A stretch of 49,292 nucleotides of DNA from Granulicella sp. (GCA_025408425.1 JANXYX010000025.1:1-49292); one strand, 5' to 3'; positions 1-9,154 are shown, counted from the stretch's first letter. Translations and numbers: made by a program. The notes: generated by a model from the letters alone, not told the origin.

Positions 1-816
1 CTGAAGGCAGAGGCCATCAAGCCGAGAGAGATCGAGGCTTGGCTCACAGCGAACACGAAGACACCGGCGACGGCTAACCGATACCGCGCCCTCATCTCCC
101 TCGTCTACCGCCAAGGTATCCGCAACCAGCGGGTCACCATCAATGTCGCCAGAGCCGTCAGTCAACGCGCCGAGAATAATGGCCGCATCCGATGGCTTCG
201 ACCAGAGGAAGAAACCCGCATCCGTGAAGTGATGGCTAAGAGGTGTCCGCACTTCCTTCCAGCCTTCGACTTCGCTCTGAATACCGGACTCCGCGCTGGG
301 GAACAATTCAACCTTCAATGGGCAGATATCGACGTGGAGCGGAGACAACTCACCATCAACCTCAGCAAGAACGGAACCACCCGTCACGTCAGCTTGAATG
401 ATGAGGCTATGGCCGCGTTGCATCGAGCAAAGGAAGAGGCCTTCGCTGACAGCCCTTATGTCTTCCTGAATAGCTACGGACGAAGGCTGAGTACGTTTCA
501 CAACTGGTTCCGGCCAGTCCTCAAGGAGGCCAAGGTGGAGGCGTTCCGCTGGCATGACTTGAGACACACGTTTGTCAGTCGTTTGGTCATGGCCGGGGTC
601 GGTCTCGGCATCGTCCAGAAGCTCGCCGGACACAAGACCATATCCATGACCGCCAGATACACCCACCTGAGTCAGGACGCGGAGATGGAAGCCCTTCGCC
701 GTATGTCCGAGTTCCAAGCCGCTGTCCAACTCGTCTCCAGCACCAGAACATCAAATCAGCACCAGAACAGCACCAAGCCCCAAACAGCACCAGAACTAGA
801 CACACAAGCCGCCTAG
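1..816 (+). CDS. Tyrosine recombinase / phage-type integrase, 5' end outside window
   Basis: The frame is open from base 1 to the TAG at 814-816, so the true start lies to the left; 271 residues are visible. The first ~60 visible residues look like the end of a SAM-like core-binding domain. The catalytic domain has the full set: Arg98 in TGLRAGE, Lys123 in LSKNGTTRHV, His185 and Arg188 in WHDLRHTF, His211 in LAGHKT and the nucleophile Tyr220 in ARYTH. Enzymes of this family cut and rejoin DNA at short att cores, often in tRNA genes. The stop is 39 bases from the CCA end of a tRNA-Leu, the classic position of an element integrase beside its target. The tail after residue ~235 is rich in Gln, Thr and Ser. 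Family assignment is very secure; whether the element is still mobile cannot be seen. Confidence 0.93.
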   Translation: MKAEAIKPREIEAWLTANTKTPATANRYRALISLVYRQGIRNQRVTINVARAVSQRAENNGRIRWLRPEEETRIREVMAKRCPHFLPAFDFALNTGLRAGEQFNLQWADIDVERRQLTINLSKNGTTRHVSLNDEAMAALHRAKEEAFADSPYVFLNSYGRRLSTFHNWFRPVLKEAKVEAFRWHDLRHTFVSRLVMAGVGLGIVQKLAGHKTISMTARYTHLSQDAEMEALRRMSEFQAAVQLVSSTRTSNQHQNSTKPQTAPELDTQAA

Positions 817-854
817 CTCAACTGCTAAATCATCAATGTTTATAGGGGTTTTGC

Positions 855-943
855 TGGTGCCCGGAGGGGGACTTGAACCCCCACGACCGGTTAAGGTCTG
901 CGGATTTTAAGTCCGCTGTGTCTGCCGATTTCACCATCCGGGC
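855..943 (-). tRNA. tRNA-Leu (anticodon UAA), CCA encoded
   Basis: On the minus strand the acceptor begins GCCCGGA at 943 and pairs with TCCGGGC at 859-865, followed by discriminator A and an encoded CCA at 855-857. The anticodon loop is CTTAAAA, giving UAA, which reads UUA. A long variable arm and the GGGGG/CCCCC T-stem fit a class II tRNA-Leu. The 3' end faces the integrase gene at 1-816, so it is a likely integration target. Confidence 0.95.
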
Positions 944-1071
944 AATCCTGCAGGGCAGGCCTGCTCGTCTATCTTATTGCATTCGCGACAGCCTGCCGAC
1001 CCAGGGGAACCACGACGGGGTTCCCGCCGTATAGGAATCAAGTCGCAGGCAAGTTGCGCCAGGTTAACCCT

Positions 1072-2328
1072 ATGCCCTTTCGTGAGATCCTTCGGCAGAC
1101 GCTGACCGCCCTTTGGGAGACGAAACTACGCAGCTTTCTGACAATGTTTGGAATTGTCTGGGGTATCACATCGGTGATCCTGCTGGTGGGTCTTGGCATC
1201 GGATTCAATCTCGATCAAAAAGAGCATCTTCGAACCATTGGCACCGATATCGCCATCCTGTTTGGGGGTAAGACGGGAGCCCAGGCAGGCGGCTATGCAG
1301 CAGGCCGCAACATCCGACTTACGGTAGATGACGCTATCGCTATTCAGCAACAGGCTTCACTGGTGAAGACCGTCAGCCCGGAGCTACGGCGAACTGTGTC
1401 CGAGGTGAGCCAATGGAATGCTGCGAGTAGAGCAGTCCGAGGGGTGTGGCCGGAGTATCAAAGATTCCGCTCGCTTGCCGTGGAACAGGGACGCCTTATG
1501 TCTGAACAGGACGAGCAGACCGGAGAGCGCGTCGTTCTGTTGGGGGCCGAGGCAAATCGGCAGCTATATCCAGGTAAACCAGTGATTGGCGAGAAGCTGA
1601 TGGTGCAGGGCTTCAGTTATACCGTCATCGGGGTACTCGCCAAGAAGAAGCAGAACGGCAGCTACGGTAGCGGTCCAGACAACACTCAGCTGTTTGTACC
1701 GTTCTCGTCGATGGAGCGCGACTTTCCCCCTCCGGAGCAGCCGGGCGTGGTTCGCGGGTTCGTTAACAACATCGTCATTGAGCCCGTTTCCCCTGGCCTG
1801 CATGAGAAGGCGCTGGCTCAGGTGACTCGCATCATCGCGGAGCGTCATCACTACGATCCGGCCGATAAGGAAGCATTGTGGATCTGGGATACGCTGGAAG
1901 GCTCGAAGTTTACTGAGCGTATCTTCGCCGTGATGACATTGTTTTTTGGAGCAGTCGCGCTGCTGACCCTCGCACTCGGAGGAATCGGCGTGATGAACAT
2001 CATGCTGGTTGCTGTCACGGAACGGACTCGCGAGATCGGTGTCCGCAAAGCCCTGGGGGCCACCGCCGTCGACATCAAGAGGCAGTTTCTGGTCGAGTCT
2101 GCCATCATTACGATCGTCAGCGGCGTGGTGGGACTGTTGGTAGGGGTTGGCATTTGTCTGCTGATGCGTTTGATTCCACTGCCTGATTTCATTCCGCATC
2201 CGGTGATCTCTCCGCTCGCGATTATCGCTTCGCTTACGACACTTACAGCCATCACACTGTTTGCCGGCACATACCCGGCGATGCGTGCCGCCAACCTCAG
2301 CCCGATGGAATGTCTGAGGACGGAGTAA
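1072..2328 (+). CDS. ABC transporter permease, MacB/FtsX type (first of a pair)
   Basis: A 418-residue inner-membrane permease. An N-terminal membrane helix (around LRSFLTMFGIVWGI) is followed by a MacB-type periplasmic core domain of ~230 residues, then an FtsX domain with three helices, including the typical GGIGVMNIMLVAVTERTREI and RKALGA stretches. Such permeases transmit ATPase-driven movements to periplasmic partners and export or extract substrates (macrolides, lipoproteins, peptides). I chose ATG 1072 over an upstream TTG at 1054 because the MPFREILRQ start matches the start of the next gene. The MacB ATPase domain is absent, and neither an ATPase nor a membrane-fusion gene is visible nearby. 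The next permease starts 2 bases after the stop. Confidence 0.88.
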   Translation: MPFREILRQTLTALWETKLRSFLTMFGIVWGITSVILLVGLGIGFNLDQKEHLRTIGTDIAILFGGKTGAQAGGYAAGRNIRLTVDDAIAIQQQASLVKTVSPELRRTVSEVSQWNAASRAVRGVWPEYQRFRSLAVEQGRLMSEQDEQTGERVVLLGAEANRQLYPGKPVIGEKLMVQGFSYTVIGVLAKKKQNGSYGSGPDNTQLFVPFSSMERDFPPPEQPGVVRGFVNNIVIEPVSPGLHEKALAQVTRIIAERHHYDPADKEALWIWDTLEGSKFTERIFAVMTLFFGAVALLTLALGGIGVMNIMLVAVTERTREIGVRKALGATAVDIKRQFLVESAIITIVSGVVGLLVGVGICLLMRLIPLPDFIPHPVISPLAIIASLTTLTAITLFAGTYPAMRAANLSPMECLRTE

Positions 2329-2330
2329 CC

Positions 2331-3587
2331 ATGAACTTTACCGAGATCATCCGTCAGAGCATCGATTCCCTCTTGCGCAACCGCCTGCGCTCGGGTTTGA
2401 CGATGCTAGGCATCGTGTGGGGGTTGGTGACGGTGGTCCTTCTGCTCAGCTATGGCAAGAGTGTTGGAGATGGCGTTTTGAACGGCTTCCTGGGTATAGG
2501 GAATAACGTCATTATGGTCTGGGGCGGGCAGACCAGCATGCAGGCAGGCGGGGAGCGCTCCGGCAAGCGCATCAAATTCAAGGATGGCGATGTGGAAGCC
2601 GTCCGCGATACTGTTCCCTTTCTTAAGGCGGTCAGCGCAGAGACCGATGACGGGTTTAGCTTCAAATACGGGGCAAAGGTCGTGAATATCCAGAGCAAGG
2701 CAGTCGATCTTCCGTATGGCGGCATGCGCCGACTGGATATCGAACAGGGCCGGTACTTTGAGGCTGACGACTTTACCGAGCATCGCCAGGTTGTTATCTT
2801 CGGGCCACATGCGGCACAAAAGCTCTTCAACGGCTATCCCCCGGTTGGCGAATCGGTGGAGATCGAGGGTCATGTTTTTCAGGTGATTGGTGTGTTGCGA
2901 AACAAGATCCAGGACTCGTCCAATAATGGTCCGGACAACGAGAACGCATTCATTCCGTTTGACACCATGCGCGAGCTTCGCAACCAACGCGACCCGGACT
3001 CGATCGTATTTCAGCCGTCTTCGCCTGAACTTCATCTCAAGGCTGTTCAGGCAGTACGTACCGTTCTAGCTCGACGCCACCATTTCGATCCAAAAGATGA
3101 GAAGGCGATGCCGAACTGGGACACGATTGAGGACTCGGCTGAGATGACGCAGTTTGGAACCGCATTGGAGTTGCTACTCGGCATCATCGGTGCAATGACG
3201 CTGGGCGTCGGTGGAGTGGGTGTGATGAACATTATGCTGGTATCCGTCACCGAGAGAACCCGCGAGATCGGTTTATTGAAGGCGCTAGGGGCAAAGCGCC
3301 GGGACATCCTTTCACAATTTCTGCTGGAGAGCCTCACGCTGACATTCATTGCGGGCGCCGTCGGCATGGTCGTGGCGATCGCGGTGGCATACCTCATTCC
3401 CCCGATGCCGCTTTACTCGGATATTTACAGGACTGCGAACCACGAAGGCGACATTTTCCTGCGAGCGTCTCCCGGGATCATGCTCAGCTCATTTCTGATT
3501 CTGGCCGCGGTGGGGATTATCTCCGGCCTGCTACCAGCGCTGCGGGCCTCACGGATGGACCCCGTTGTAGCCCTGCGACACGAATAG
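2331..3587 (+). CDS. ABC transporter permease, MacB/FtsX type (second of a pair)
   Basis: A paralogue of the preceding gene with the same trimmed length, 418 residues. It has an N-terminal helix (LRSGLTMLGIVWGL), a MacB-like periplasmic core and a C-terminal FtsX domain (GGVGVMNIMLVSVTERTREI, LLKALGAKRRDI). The start is ATG 2331, 2 bases after the upstream TAA, with GGAG inside the end of the upstream gene as ribosome binding site; an in-frame start at 2310 would overlap the upstream gene without need. The pair probably forms a heterodimeric permease served by an ATPase encoded elsewhere. The substrate is unknown. Confidence 0.88.
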   Translation: MNFTEIIRQSIDSLLRNRLRSGLTMLGIVWGLVTVVLLLSYGKSVGDGVLNGFLGIGNNVIMVWGGQTSMQAGGERSGKRIKFKDGDVEAVRDTVPFLKAVSAETDDGFSFKYGAKVVNIQSKAVDLPYGGMRRLDIEQGRYFEADDFTEHRQVVIFGPHAAQKLFNGYPPVGESVEIEGHVFQVIGVLRNKIQDSSNNGPDNENAFIPFDTMRELRNQRDPDSIVFQPSSPELHLKAVQAVRTVLARRHHFDPKDEKAMPNWDTIEDSAEMTQFGTALELLLGIIGAMTLGVGGVGVMNIMLVSVTERTREIGLLKALGAKRRDILSQFLLESLTLTFIAGAVGMVVAIAVAYLIPPMPLYSDIYRTANHEGDIFLRASPGIMLSSFLILAAVGIISGLLPALRASRMDPVVALRHE

Positions 3588-3636
3588 AACGCCTGCCAGA
3601 AGCAGCAGCCCGTCAGTAGATTCCCCTCACCTCTGT

Positions 3637-3900
3637 CTAACTGGGAGTGCGATAGCGGATCTTGCCGTCTTCCAGATAGTACTCGGACGAACAATGCGCA
3701 GAGCCACAGATCATCGACTCCAGGCCGGAACACTGCTGGCGGGTAATTAGACCCAGCGCCCCACAAGCGGGACAGGCCAAAACGGCCCAGAATGGATTTT
3801 CAACCTTGCCTAGCTCTCCGGCCTGCTCCAACATGAACAGCGTCCCCGGTTCCATCTGTTCCGGGATCCAGACTTCGAGAAGATTCAGCTCCGCTACCAT
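3637..3900 (-). CDS. Small zinc-ribbon-like protein, function unknown
   Basis: An 87-residue protein with a CPACG motif near residue 43 and further cysteines in QQCSG, MICGS and HCSSE, so a structural zinc or other metal site is likely. The first ~40 residues are hydrophobic and acidic (NLLEVWIPEQMEPGT), without a clear signal peptide. It is convergent with the permease pair (49 bases between stops) and lies beyond the 3' end of the lytic transglycosylase with a 160-base gap. I do not recognise a named family. Length, cysteine spacing and the absence of a better frame support it as a real gene. Confidence 0.6.
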   Translation of the reverse strand: MVAELNLLEVWIPEQMEPGTLFMLEQAGELGKVENPFWAVLACPACGALGLITRQQCSGLESMICGSAHCSSEYYLEDGKIRYRTPS

Positions 3901-4060
3901 GGCTGCCTCATTCTTTCACGGTTGTATTCGGCTTCGCGCACTACACTTTTTGGGCTGAGACGTTTTGCCAAACCCTTGCTGTCGAGTTGCCCAGACTGCA
4001 CCACTTCTGGTGCAAAGAATATAGGAATTCCCCGCGCTGTCAACCGCAGATTTCAGGCCG

Positions 4061-6517
4061 CTAGTGAACGGGGTATAACGCCCGGTACATCTCGCGGTTG
4101 CGCAAGATCGCCTGAACATAGTCGCGCGTTTCGGTGTATGGAATCGACTCGACAAACTCGGGAACATCTTTGTATTCACCCGTCGACATCCACTGCCGGA
4201 CCGGAACGTCCCCAGCGTTGTAGGCGGCAAGCGCGTACTCGATCTGGCCGCCAAAGCGGTCCAGCACAAGCTTGAGGTTGGCTGTGCCAAGTTGCAGATT
4301 TGATACTGGGTTAAGCAACAGAGTCGCGTTAAACCCCTTGATGCCCTGCGTCCTCGCCATCGCTTTGCCCACCGAAGGCAGAAGTTGCATGAGGCCATAC
4401 GCGTTAGCGTGACTGACAGCACCGGCATTGAACTCAGATTCCTGCCGGACAAGTGACGCAACCAGATACGGATCTACTCCATTGCGTTGCGAATATGCCA
4501 CCAGATCTGTCCAGTAGGGTTGCGGAAACAGTAGATGCCAATAGACAGGGGGAACCTGATCCATTGGCAAGGCAAAGAATGAGATGCCGCTATGTTTCAT
4601 GGATTGCAGCGCACGCGTGTACTCGCCATAGGAGACAAATATCTCAGCCTGGGCGAGCGCCCCCCACTCCGCGGATGTCTGGCTAGCCTGGATTTCGGGG
4701 CTAATGTATTCATTCAGTGCAGCATTGGCAAGCAGTTTGGCCTTAATCAGGTGGGGCTCATCTACCGGAAGTTCGCCTGTCAACTGGGGCACAACCGGTT
4801 TATGAACCGATGCCAGAACCGCCGCGGGGCTTACAGCTACCTGATTTCCGAGAACGGTGAGCCTGTGGCGGGCAAGTTCCGCGTAATAGAAGTTGGTGTA
4901 GGTGTTGGCAAGCGCACGGTAGTAGTTGGCCGCTTGAGGAAAGTTGTGCTCCTCATCCTCATAGATACGCCCCCGCCAATAAAGTGCATTAGGAACCTCG
5001 ATCCCAGTTGGATAGCGTTGGATCTGCTCATCCATGAGGCGTGCCGCCTCAGAGTAGTTGCGCAGCCGGTAGTTCATCCATGCAGCACGCCAGTGAGCGG
5101 AGGGGGCGTAGGTGCTATTCGGAAACATTTGAACCAGCTGGGAGTAGTGGATTGTTGCCTGCCTGGCATCATGTTTAAGCAGGTACATATTGCCACCGGA
5201 ATAGAGCGCCTCTTCCAACCACCGGGAGGATGGGAAGCGCTTGACCATCTGAGCGATCAACGCATCGTGCCTGGCCTGATCGTCTTCCGTTCGCGATACC
5301 TCCGCCAGCATGTACATCTTCAGTGCGGCGCTGTCATCGGCGGTATCGGGAAGCTTCTCGATGTCGCGGCGGCTTAGGTGCTTGAGCTTGAGATCGCAGA
5401 CGGCTGCATATATCTGAAGAGCCGCATGATCGGCAGCGCTAAGGCTGGAGTCATTCCTGGCGATGGAGTGATACTCGTCTCCAGCATCAGCATAGTGTCT
5501 GGCGTTGAAGAGCTGGTCTGCGTGGGCCTTTCGCTCTGCCGCTGAAAGGGGGATCCCCATCGACTGCATTTGCTGGCGCGCCTGGGTGGCTTCCGAGGTC
5601 AATGGCAGGGCGATGTACAGGCTCTTGAATATATCGGCGGCGTGACCTGCATCGCCGGAGAGCTGATATGCCCGCGCCAGGGCATAACGAAAGTCTGCGT
5701 GGGTGGCTTGGGCGGTGTTGGCCAGCGGCTCCAGCACTTGCAGGGCCCCTTGCGGATCGTTCTGCTGGAGATGGGCATTCGCCAGTAAAACAGGAGCGTT
5801 TGCGGAAAATATGCTCTCGGGATGCCGTTCGGCAAAGTGATCGAGCATAGGATAGGCATCGGCGCCACGCCCGCCCTGAATTGCTGCTTGCGCTCCCAGG
5901 TAGTCAGCGTAGTCGTCGAGAGCTTCGCCGCTGGATTTGGCCCTTCCGAAGGTGGAGACAGCCTCCGCGTAGCGCCGATCGAGCATGTAGGCGTGACCAG
6001 CGGCGAGATAGGCGGCCGCAGCCCCTTCGCCGGGATGAGACTGCGCGTAGTTGAGTACCCCACTGTAAGCTGCGGGGGCACGCGTGGAGGCTAGCTGCTG
6101 CGCCATCGGCCGGAGTAGGGCGGAGGCCATGAAGGCGCTATTCAGTTTGATGGCCTGTTTTGCTGACCCTCGGATGGCGCCAACCGTTGACCTGCCGCCA
6201 GAGGATTTGAGATGTCCTGCACTTTTGGTTCTATTCGCTGCCGTGAGCTTCGTAAGGCCGTGAATGGTCTTGCCTGGCATCTTGCCGGTTGCATGAGACG
6301 CCGTCCGGCTGGTGGCCGACTTAGCCATGGCTGTCTTCGAAGCGGCCGGAGTCGGATCGGTGCCAGCCCATGAGGCGGCCTCCATCATCACAAAAGCGCC
6401 GACTAATATTGCCGCTCGAAAAGTCCCAACCGAAAATCTGGTATTGCTGCTCAATATTGCCTCACCGTATGTAACCCACATCTTCCACTCTAAGCTGCGC
6501 CTCTGCAGGGTGCGCAT
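4061..6517 (-). CDS. Lytic transglycosylase with TPR-like repeats (Slt70-like)
   Basis: An 818-residue exported murein hydrolase. Residues ~30-52 form a hydrophobic export signal (FRAAILVGAFVMMEAASWAG). A Ala/Ser/Thr/Lys-rich linker to ~residue 110 is followed by a long alpha-helical superhelix of TPR-like repeats (about 140-620). The C-terminal SLT domain starts near residue 680: catalytic Glu693 lies in LVRQESEFN, followed by AYGLMQLLP and ALAAYNAGD, the classic SLT motifs. The enzyme would cleave the MurNAc-GlcNAc bond to form 1,6-anhydro-MurNAc ends. Start ATG 6517 is preceded by a GAGGGG-like site; ATG 6481 is an alternative. The gene stands alone, transcribed away from the sigma factor. 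Confidence 0.93.
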   Translation of the reverse strand: MRTLQRRSLEWKMWVTYGEAILSSNTRFSVGTFRAAILVGAFVMMEAASWAGTDPTPAASKTAMAKSATSRTASHATGKMPGKTIHGLTKLTAANRTKSAGHLKSSGGRSTVGAIRGSAKQAIKLNSAFMASALLRPMAQQLASTRAPAAYSGVLNYAQSHPGEGAAAAYLAAGHAYMLDRRYAEAVSTFGRAKSSGEALDDYADYLGAQAAIQGGRGADAYPMLDHFAERHPESIFSANAPVLLANAHLQQNDPQGALQVLEPLANTAQATHADFRYALARAYQLSGDAGHAADIFKSLYIALPLTSEATQARQQMQSMGIPLSAAERKAHADQLFNARHYADAGDEYHSIARNDSSLSAADHAALQIYAAVCDLKLKHLSRRDIEKLPDTADDSAALKMYMLAEVSRTEDDQARHDALIAQMVKRFPSSRWLEEALYSGGNMYLLKHDARQATIHYSQLVQMFPNSTYAPSAHWRAAWMNYRLRNYSEAARLMDEQIQRYPTGIEVPNALYWRGRIYEDEEHNFPQAANYYRALANTYTNFYYAELARHRLTVLGNQVAVSPAAVLASVHKPVVPQLTGELPVDEPHLIKAKLLANAALNEYISPEIQASQTSAEWGALAQAEIFVSYGEYTRALQSMKHSGISFFALPMDQVPPVYWHLLFPQPYWTDLVAYSQRNGVDPYLVASLVRQESEFNAGAVSHANAYGLMQLLPSVGKAMARTQGIKGFNATLLLNPVSNLQLGTANLKLVLDRFGGQIEYALAAYNAGDVPVRQWMSTGEYKDVPEFVESIPYTETRDYVQAILRNREMYRALYPVH

Positions 6518-6878
6518 TGTTGCCCCTCGGCGGAATCAGCGCAGGTACGTTCATCCAGGTGATTCATCAGGCTGTGCGTACTCACATCAAAGGCACACAT
6601 CCGGCGCCTAAGATGCACCGGCGGGACGTAGCTGCATCCATTTCGTTAGACGCAAGCGATGGTGAGTTTACTCATATTGCGTGCTGTCGAGGGCCGATTC
6701 CCGGTGGGACAACCAGCAAAGTCCTTTGTAACGGCTCTTTCCGGGTAGTTGGCGGCCTGCGGTGCGGTCACGGCTCATTGCCCGCCGGGGCTGCGGCATT
6801 TACTATGAAGTGGATAGAGGCCGTGCTGCCATTGAATTGGAATACTTTTCAGTCTGCAGTCCTCGAACCTTTTTGCCT
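6518..6878. other. Intergenic region between lytic transglycosylase and sigma factor
   Basis: 361 bases between two divergent genes, so promoters for both should lie here. Open frames cross it, but none has a recognisable domain or a credible start. I see no strong inverted repeat or consensus promoter. Confidence 0.5.
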
Positions 6879-7505
6879 ATGACCGCCATCCAATCTCCAG
6901 GAACGGAAGAGATCCACCCCGACGTCGCGCTTGTTGCACGCGCGAAGGATGGAGATCAAGCTGCTTTCGAGCAGCTTGTCAGGCAGTATGAGCGCCAGAT
7001 CTTCCGGGTTGCGCAGCATATTACACAAAACCGTGAAGACGCAGAAGACATTACGCAGGATGCATTTCTCAAGGCATACGAGAAGCTGGAACAGTTTCAG
7101 GGAAACTCAAAGTTCTCGACCTGGCTGGTTCGGATCGCGGTCAACGAGAGCCTCATGCGGCTGCGCAAGCGCAAGACCAGCAAAACCGTCTCCATGGACG
7201 AAGACGTCCAGACTGAAGAAGGATCAATTCCTCGCGACTTCGCTGAGTGGCGGCCTAATCCTGAACAGAATTACGGACAAGCTGAACTTGCGGAGATCCT
7301 GCAGAAAACTATTCAGGGACTGCCTCCCGGTTTCCGGACGGTCTTTACCTTGCGCGACATTGAAAATCTCTCTACGGAAGAGACTGCGGAGGCACTCGGC
7401 TTGAGCGTTCCCGCCGTTAAATCGAGGTTGCTGCGAGCCCGCCTGCAGTTGCGCGAGCGACTAAGCCGCTATTTCCGTCAAACGAAGGAGGGTCTTCCCG
7501 CATGA
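6879..7505 (+). CDS. ECF-type RNA polymerase sigma factor
   Basis: A 208-residue sigma-70 family factor made of region 2 and region 4 only, hence extracytoplasmic-function type. Region 2 spans about residues 22-95 (DGDQAAFEQLVRQYE, EDAEDITQDAFLKAYE, FSTWLVRIAVNESLMRLRK). Region 4 (ILQKTIQGLPPGFRTVF, STEETAEALGLSVPAVKSR) carries the helix-turn-helix for the -35 element. A longer reading starting at 6762 was rejected because homology begins at MTAIQSPG, encoded from ATG 6879. Its TGA overlaps the start of the next gene (ATGA at 7502-7505), typical for a sigma/anti-sigma pair that is co-translated. The signal and regulon are not visible. Confidence 0.93.
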   Translation: MTAIQSPGTEEIHPDVALVARAKDGDQAAFEQLVRQYERQIFRVAQHITQNREDAEDITQDAFLKAYEKLEQFQGNSKFSTWLVRIAVNESLMRLRKRKTSKTVSMDEDVQTEEGSIPRDFAEWRPNPEQNYGQAELAEILQKTIQGLPPGFRTVFTLRDIENLSTEETAEALGLSVPAVKSRLLRARLQLRERLSRYFRQTKEGLPA

Positions 7506-7738
7506 CCTGCACTGACTTCCTCAGTCAACTTACGGACTATTTTGACGGTCAGATCAGCGCCGAGCTGCTCGACGAGGTCCGCCGCCACACCGCGGAATGC
7601 TCCCATTGCGAAGTGGTGCTCGATACTACCCGCCAGACGATCCTGGTGTATCGCAACAATGAGGCTGTCGACCTGTCGCCCGAGCTGCGCGATCGTCTGC
7701 ACACCGCCATTATGGCGAAGTGCACTGGTAAGCGATAG
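7502..7738 (+). CDS. Small anti-sigma factor with putative zinc finger (zf-HC2)
   Basis: A 78-residue protein with the HxxxCxxC zinc-binding signature of ZAS-type anti-sigma factors (RRHTAECSHCEVVLD, around residues 28-42). There is no membrane helix, so it would be a soluble cytoplasmic regulator that could respond to redox or metal changes through the Cys/His site. It overlaps the sigma gene by 4 bases, which argues that it binds that factor. The domain call is secure; direct repression of the neighbouring factor is inferred from gene order. Confidence 0.85.
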   Translation: MTCTDFLSQLTDYFDGQISAELLDEVRRHTAECSHCEVVLDTTRQTILVYRNNEAVDLSPELRDRLHTAIMAKCTGKR

Positions 7739-7858
7739 AACGTGAATCGTTGCAAATCCAGCAGTCATTCTGACCCGTTTTGAGATCTAACCCTGGCGAT
7801 TGCCGTCATCGGATTAGCCTGGAAACACATGCTATGATCGAGTCCACCAAAGGCTGAG

Positions 7859-7902
7859 TTCATGATGATTTTCCCTGGGGTTCATGACGATTTTTCCGGG
7901 GG
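7859..7902 (+). repeat. Tandem 22-bp direct repeat upstream of the ATP-grasp gene
   Basis: Two adjacent 22-base units, 7859-7880 and 7881-7902, both of the form TTCATGAyGATTTTyCCkGGGG, match at 19 of 22 positions. The second copy supplies the GGGGGAGA ribosome binding site for the ATG at 7913. It could be a recent slippage duplication or a doubled operator. Confidence 0.75.
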
Positions 7903-7912
7903 AGACCACTAG

Positions 7913-9154
7913 ATGGTGACCCCGCTCCGTGCTGAACGAGATTGGCCCCCAGTCGTCGTCGCAAGCGTCTTCCAAACTGGCTTGAACCTCATGCGAGACC
8001 TGCTTCGGCGGGATGTCCGGGTTGTGGGGATCGACTGCATCCCTGAGCACGAGGGATTCCGGTCAGCTTATGGCACGTCCTACTTATGCCCAAATCCAGA
8101 CACCTCTCCGGAAGAATGGGTAGCCTTCATGATCGATCTCGCCCGAGGCATGGCTGCCAAGCCGGTCATCATCCCCGCAGCTGACATATTTGTGACCGCG
8201 CTTGGCAGGCATGCGAAGGCGCTCTCTGGTCACTATATTTTCTCGATGGATTCGATTGCGGTACAGGCCGCTCTGGCGACGAAAGATCAGCAATACGCTC
8301 TGGCCGCAAAGTATGGCCTGCCGATTCCACGAACGAAGTATATCGAGTCGCGGGCCGATCTTGAGCGGTTTGTTGAGGGCGCGCGCTTCCCTTGTCTTAT
8401 CAAGCCTCGCCATCAACGAGAGTGGGAGGCCCTGCCGGATGGGAACCCTCTACGAGGTCTGAAGCTGGCTAAGGCCGATACGGTTGAGGAGCTTCGGGCA
8501 AGCTACGCTTTAACAGAGGATTCTCGTCCGGAGGTAGTTGCGCAAGAGATTGTTGCCGGTAGAGATGATGCAAAATATTGCTACTTGTCGGTCTATGGTG
8601 CAGCGAGCAGACGGATCGCACACTGCGTCGTTCGTGAATTGCGTGCCTATCCCATTCTCTTCGGGAGTGGCTCACTCGTAGAGCCAGTTGTGGATACCGA
8701 GATCTCCACTCTTTGCGACACTTTCCTGCGGGGCATCGGCTATGTGGGGATCTGCGAGATCGAGGTGAAACGCGATACGCGGGATGGAGTGGTACGCCTG
8801 ATCGAAGCCAACCCACGCTTTAGTGTTACAGCCGACAGTGCGATCTATGCTGGCGTCGACATCGGATGGCTTCATTATCTTGATCTGATTGGGAAGAACC
8901 CTGATACTGTTGAGGCGTCGCGCTTTGGATTCCGGCATGTCACGCTGCGGCGGGACATAGCGTCTCTGCCGCGCTATGTAGAGCGAGGTATACTCACATG
9001 GCGCGATATATGGAACTCTTATCGTGGGCCACTTGAGTTTTTCGACTTTGATTTGCACGACATTCATCCTACTTCGATAACTCTATTGGGGTGTTTTCGA
9101 GTAGTGGTTGGAACTTTACTACGGGCACTGAGACTCAAACAAAAGTTGGATTGA
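7913..9154 (+). CDS. ATP-grasp family ligase (carboxylate-amine/thiol type)
   Basis: A 413-residue protein with the ATP-grasp layout: a Rossmann-like N-terminal pre-ATP-grasp domain (VVVASVFQTGLNLMRDLLRR), a central part with ATKDQQYALAAKYGLPIPRT and FPCLIKPRH (the ATP-binding lysine), and C-terminal metal-binding residues in GICEIEVKRD and RLIEANPRFS. ATP-grasp enzymes activate a carboxylate as acyl phosphate and join it to an amine or other nucleophile; the substrate cannot be read here. Start ATG 7913 has a strong GGGGGAGA site. A polysaccharide deacetylase follows 76 bases downstream, so a role in cell-surface polymer or glycopeptide modification is plausible but unproved. Confidence 0.85.
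   Translation: MVTPLRAERDWPPVVVASVFQTGLNLMRDLLRRDVRVVGIDCIPEHEGFRSAYGTSYLCPNPDTSPEEWVAFMIDLARGMAAKPVIIPAADIFVTALGRHAKALSGHYIFSMDSIAVQAALATKDQQYALAAKYGLPIPRTKYIESRADLERFVEGARFPCLIKPRHQREWEALPDGNPLRGLKLAKADTVEELRASYALTEDSRPEVVAQEIVAGRDDAKYCYLSVYGAASRRIAHCVVRELRAYPILFGSGSLVEPVVDTEISTLCDTFLRGIGYVGICEIEVKRDTRDGVVRLIEANPRFSVTADSAIYAGVDIGWLHYLDLIGKNPDTVEASRFGFRHVTLRRDIASLPRYVERGILTWRDIWNSYRGPLEFFDFDLHDIHPTSITLLGCFRVVVGTLLRALRLKQKLD

Noticed and set aside
4592..5377. Plus-strand open frame of 261 codons inside the lytic transglycosylase
   Set aside because: It lies antisense to a clear TPR/SLT gene, has no domain and no ribosome binding site.
5599..6081. Minus-strand frame of 160 codons in the same region
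   Set aside because: Shifted frame of the transglycosylase gene; composition is that of an out-of-frame translation.
7800..7838. Promoter for the ATP-grasp gene from TTGCCG and TATGAT
   Set aside because: The spacing of 27 bases is too long for a sigma-70 promoter.
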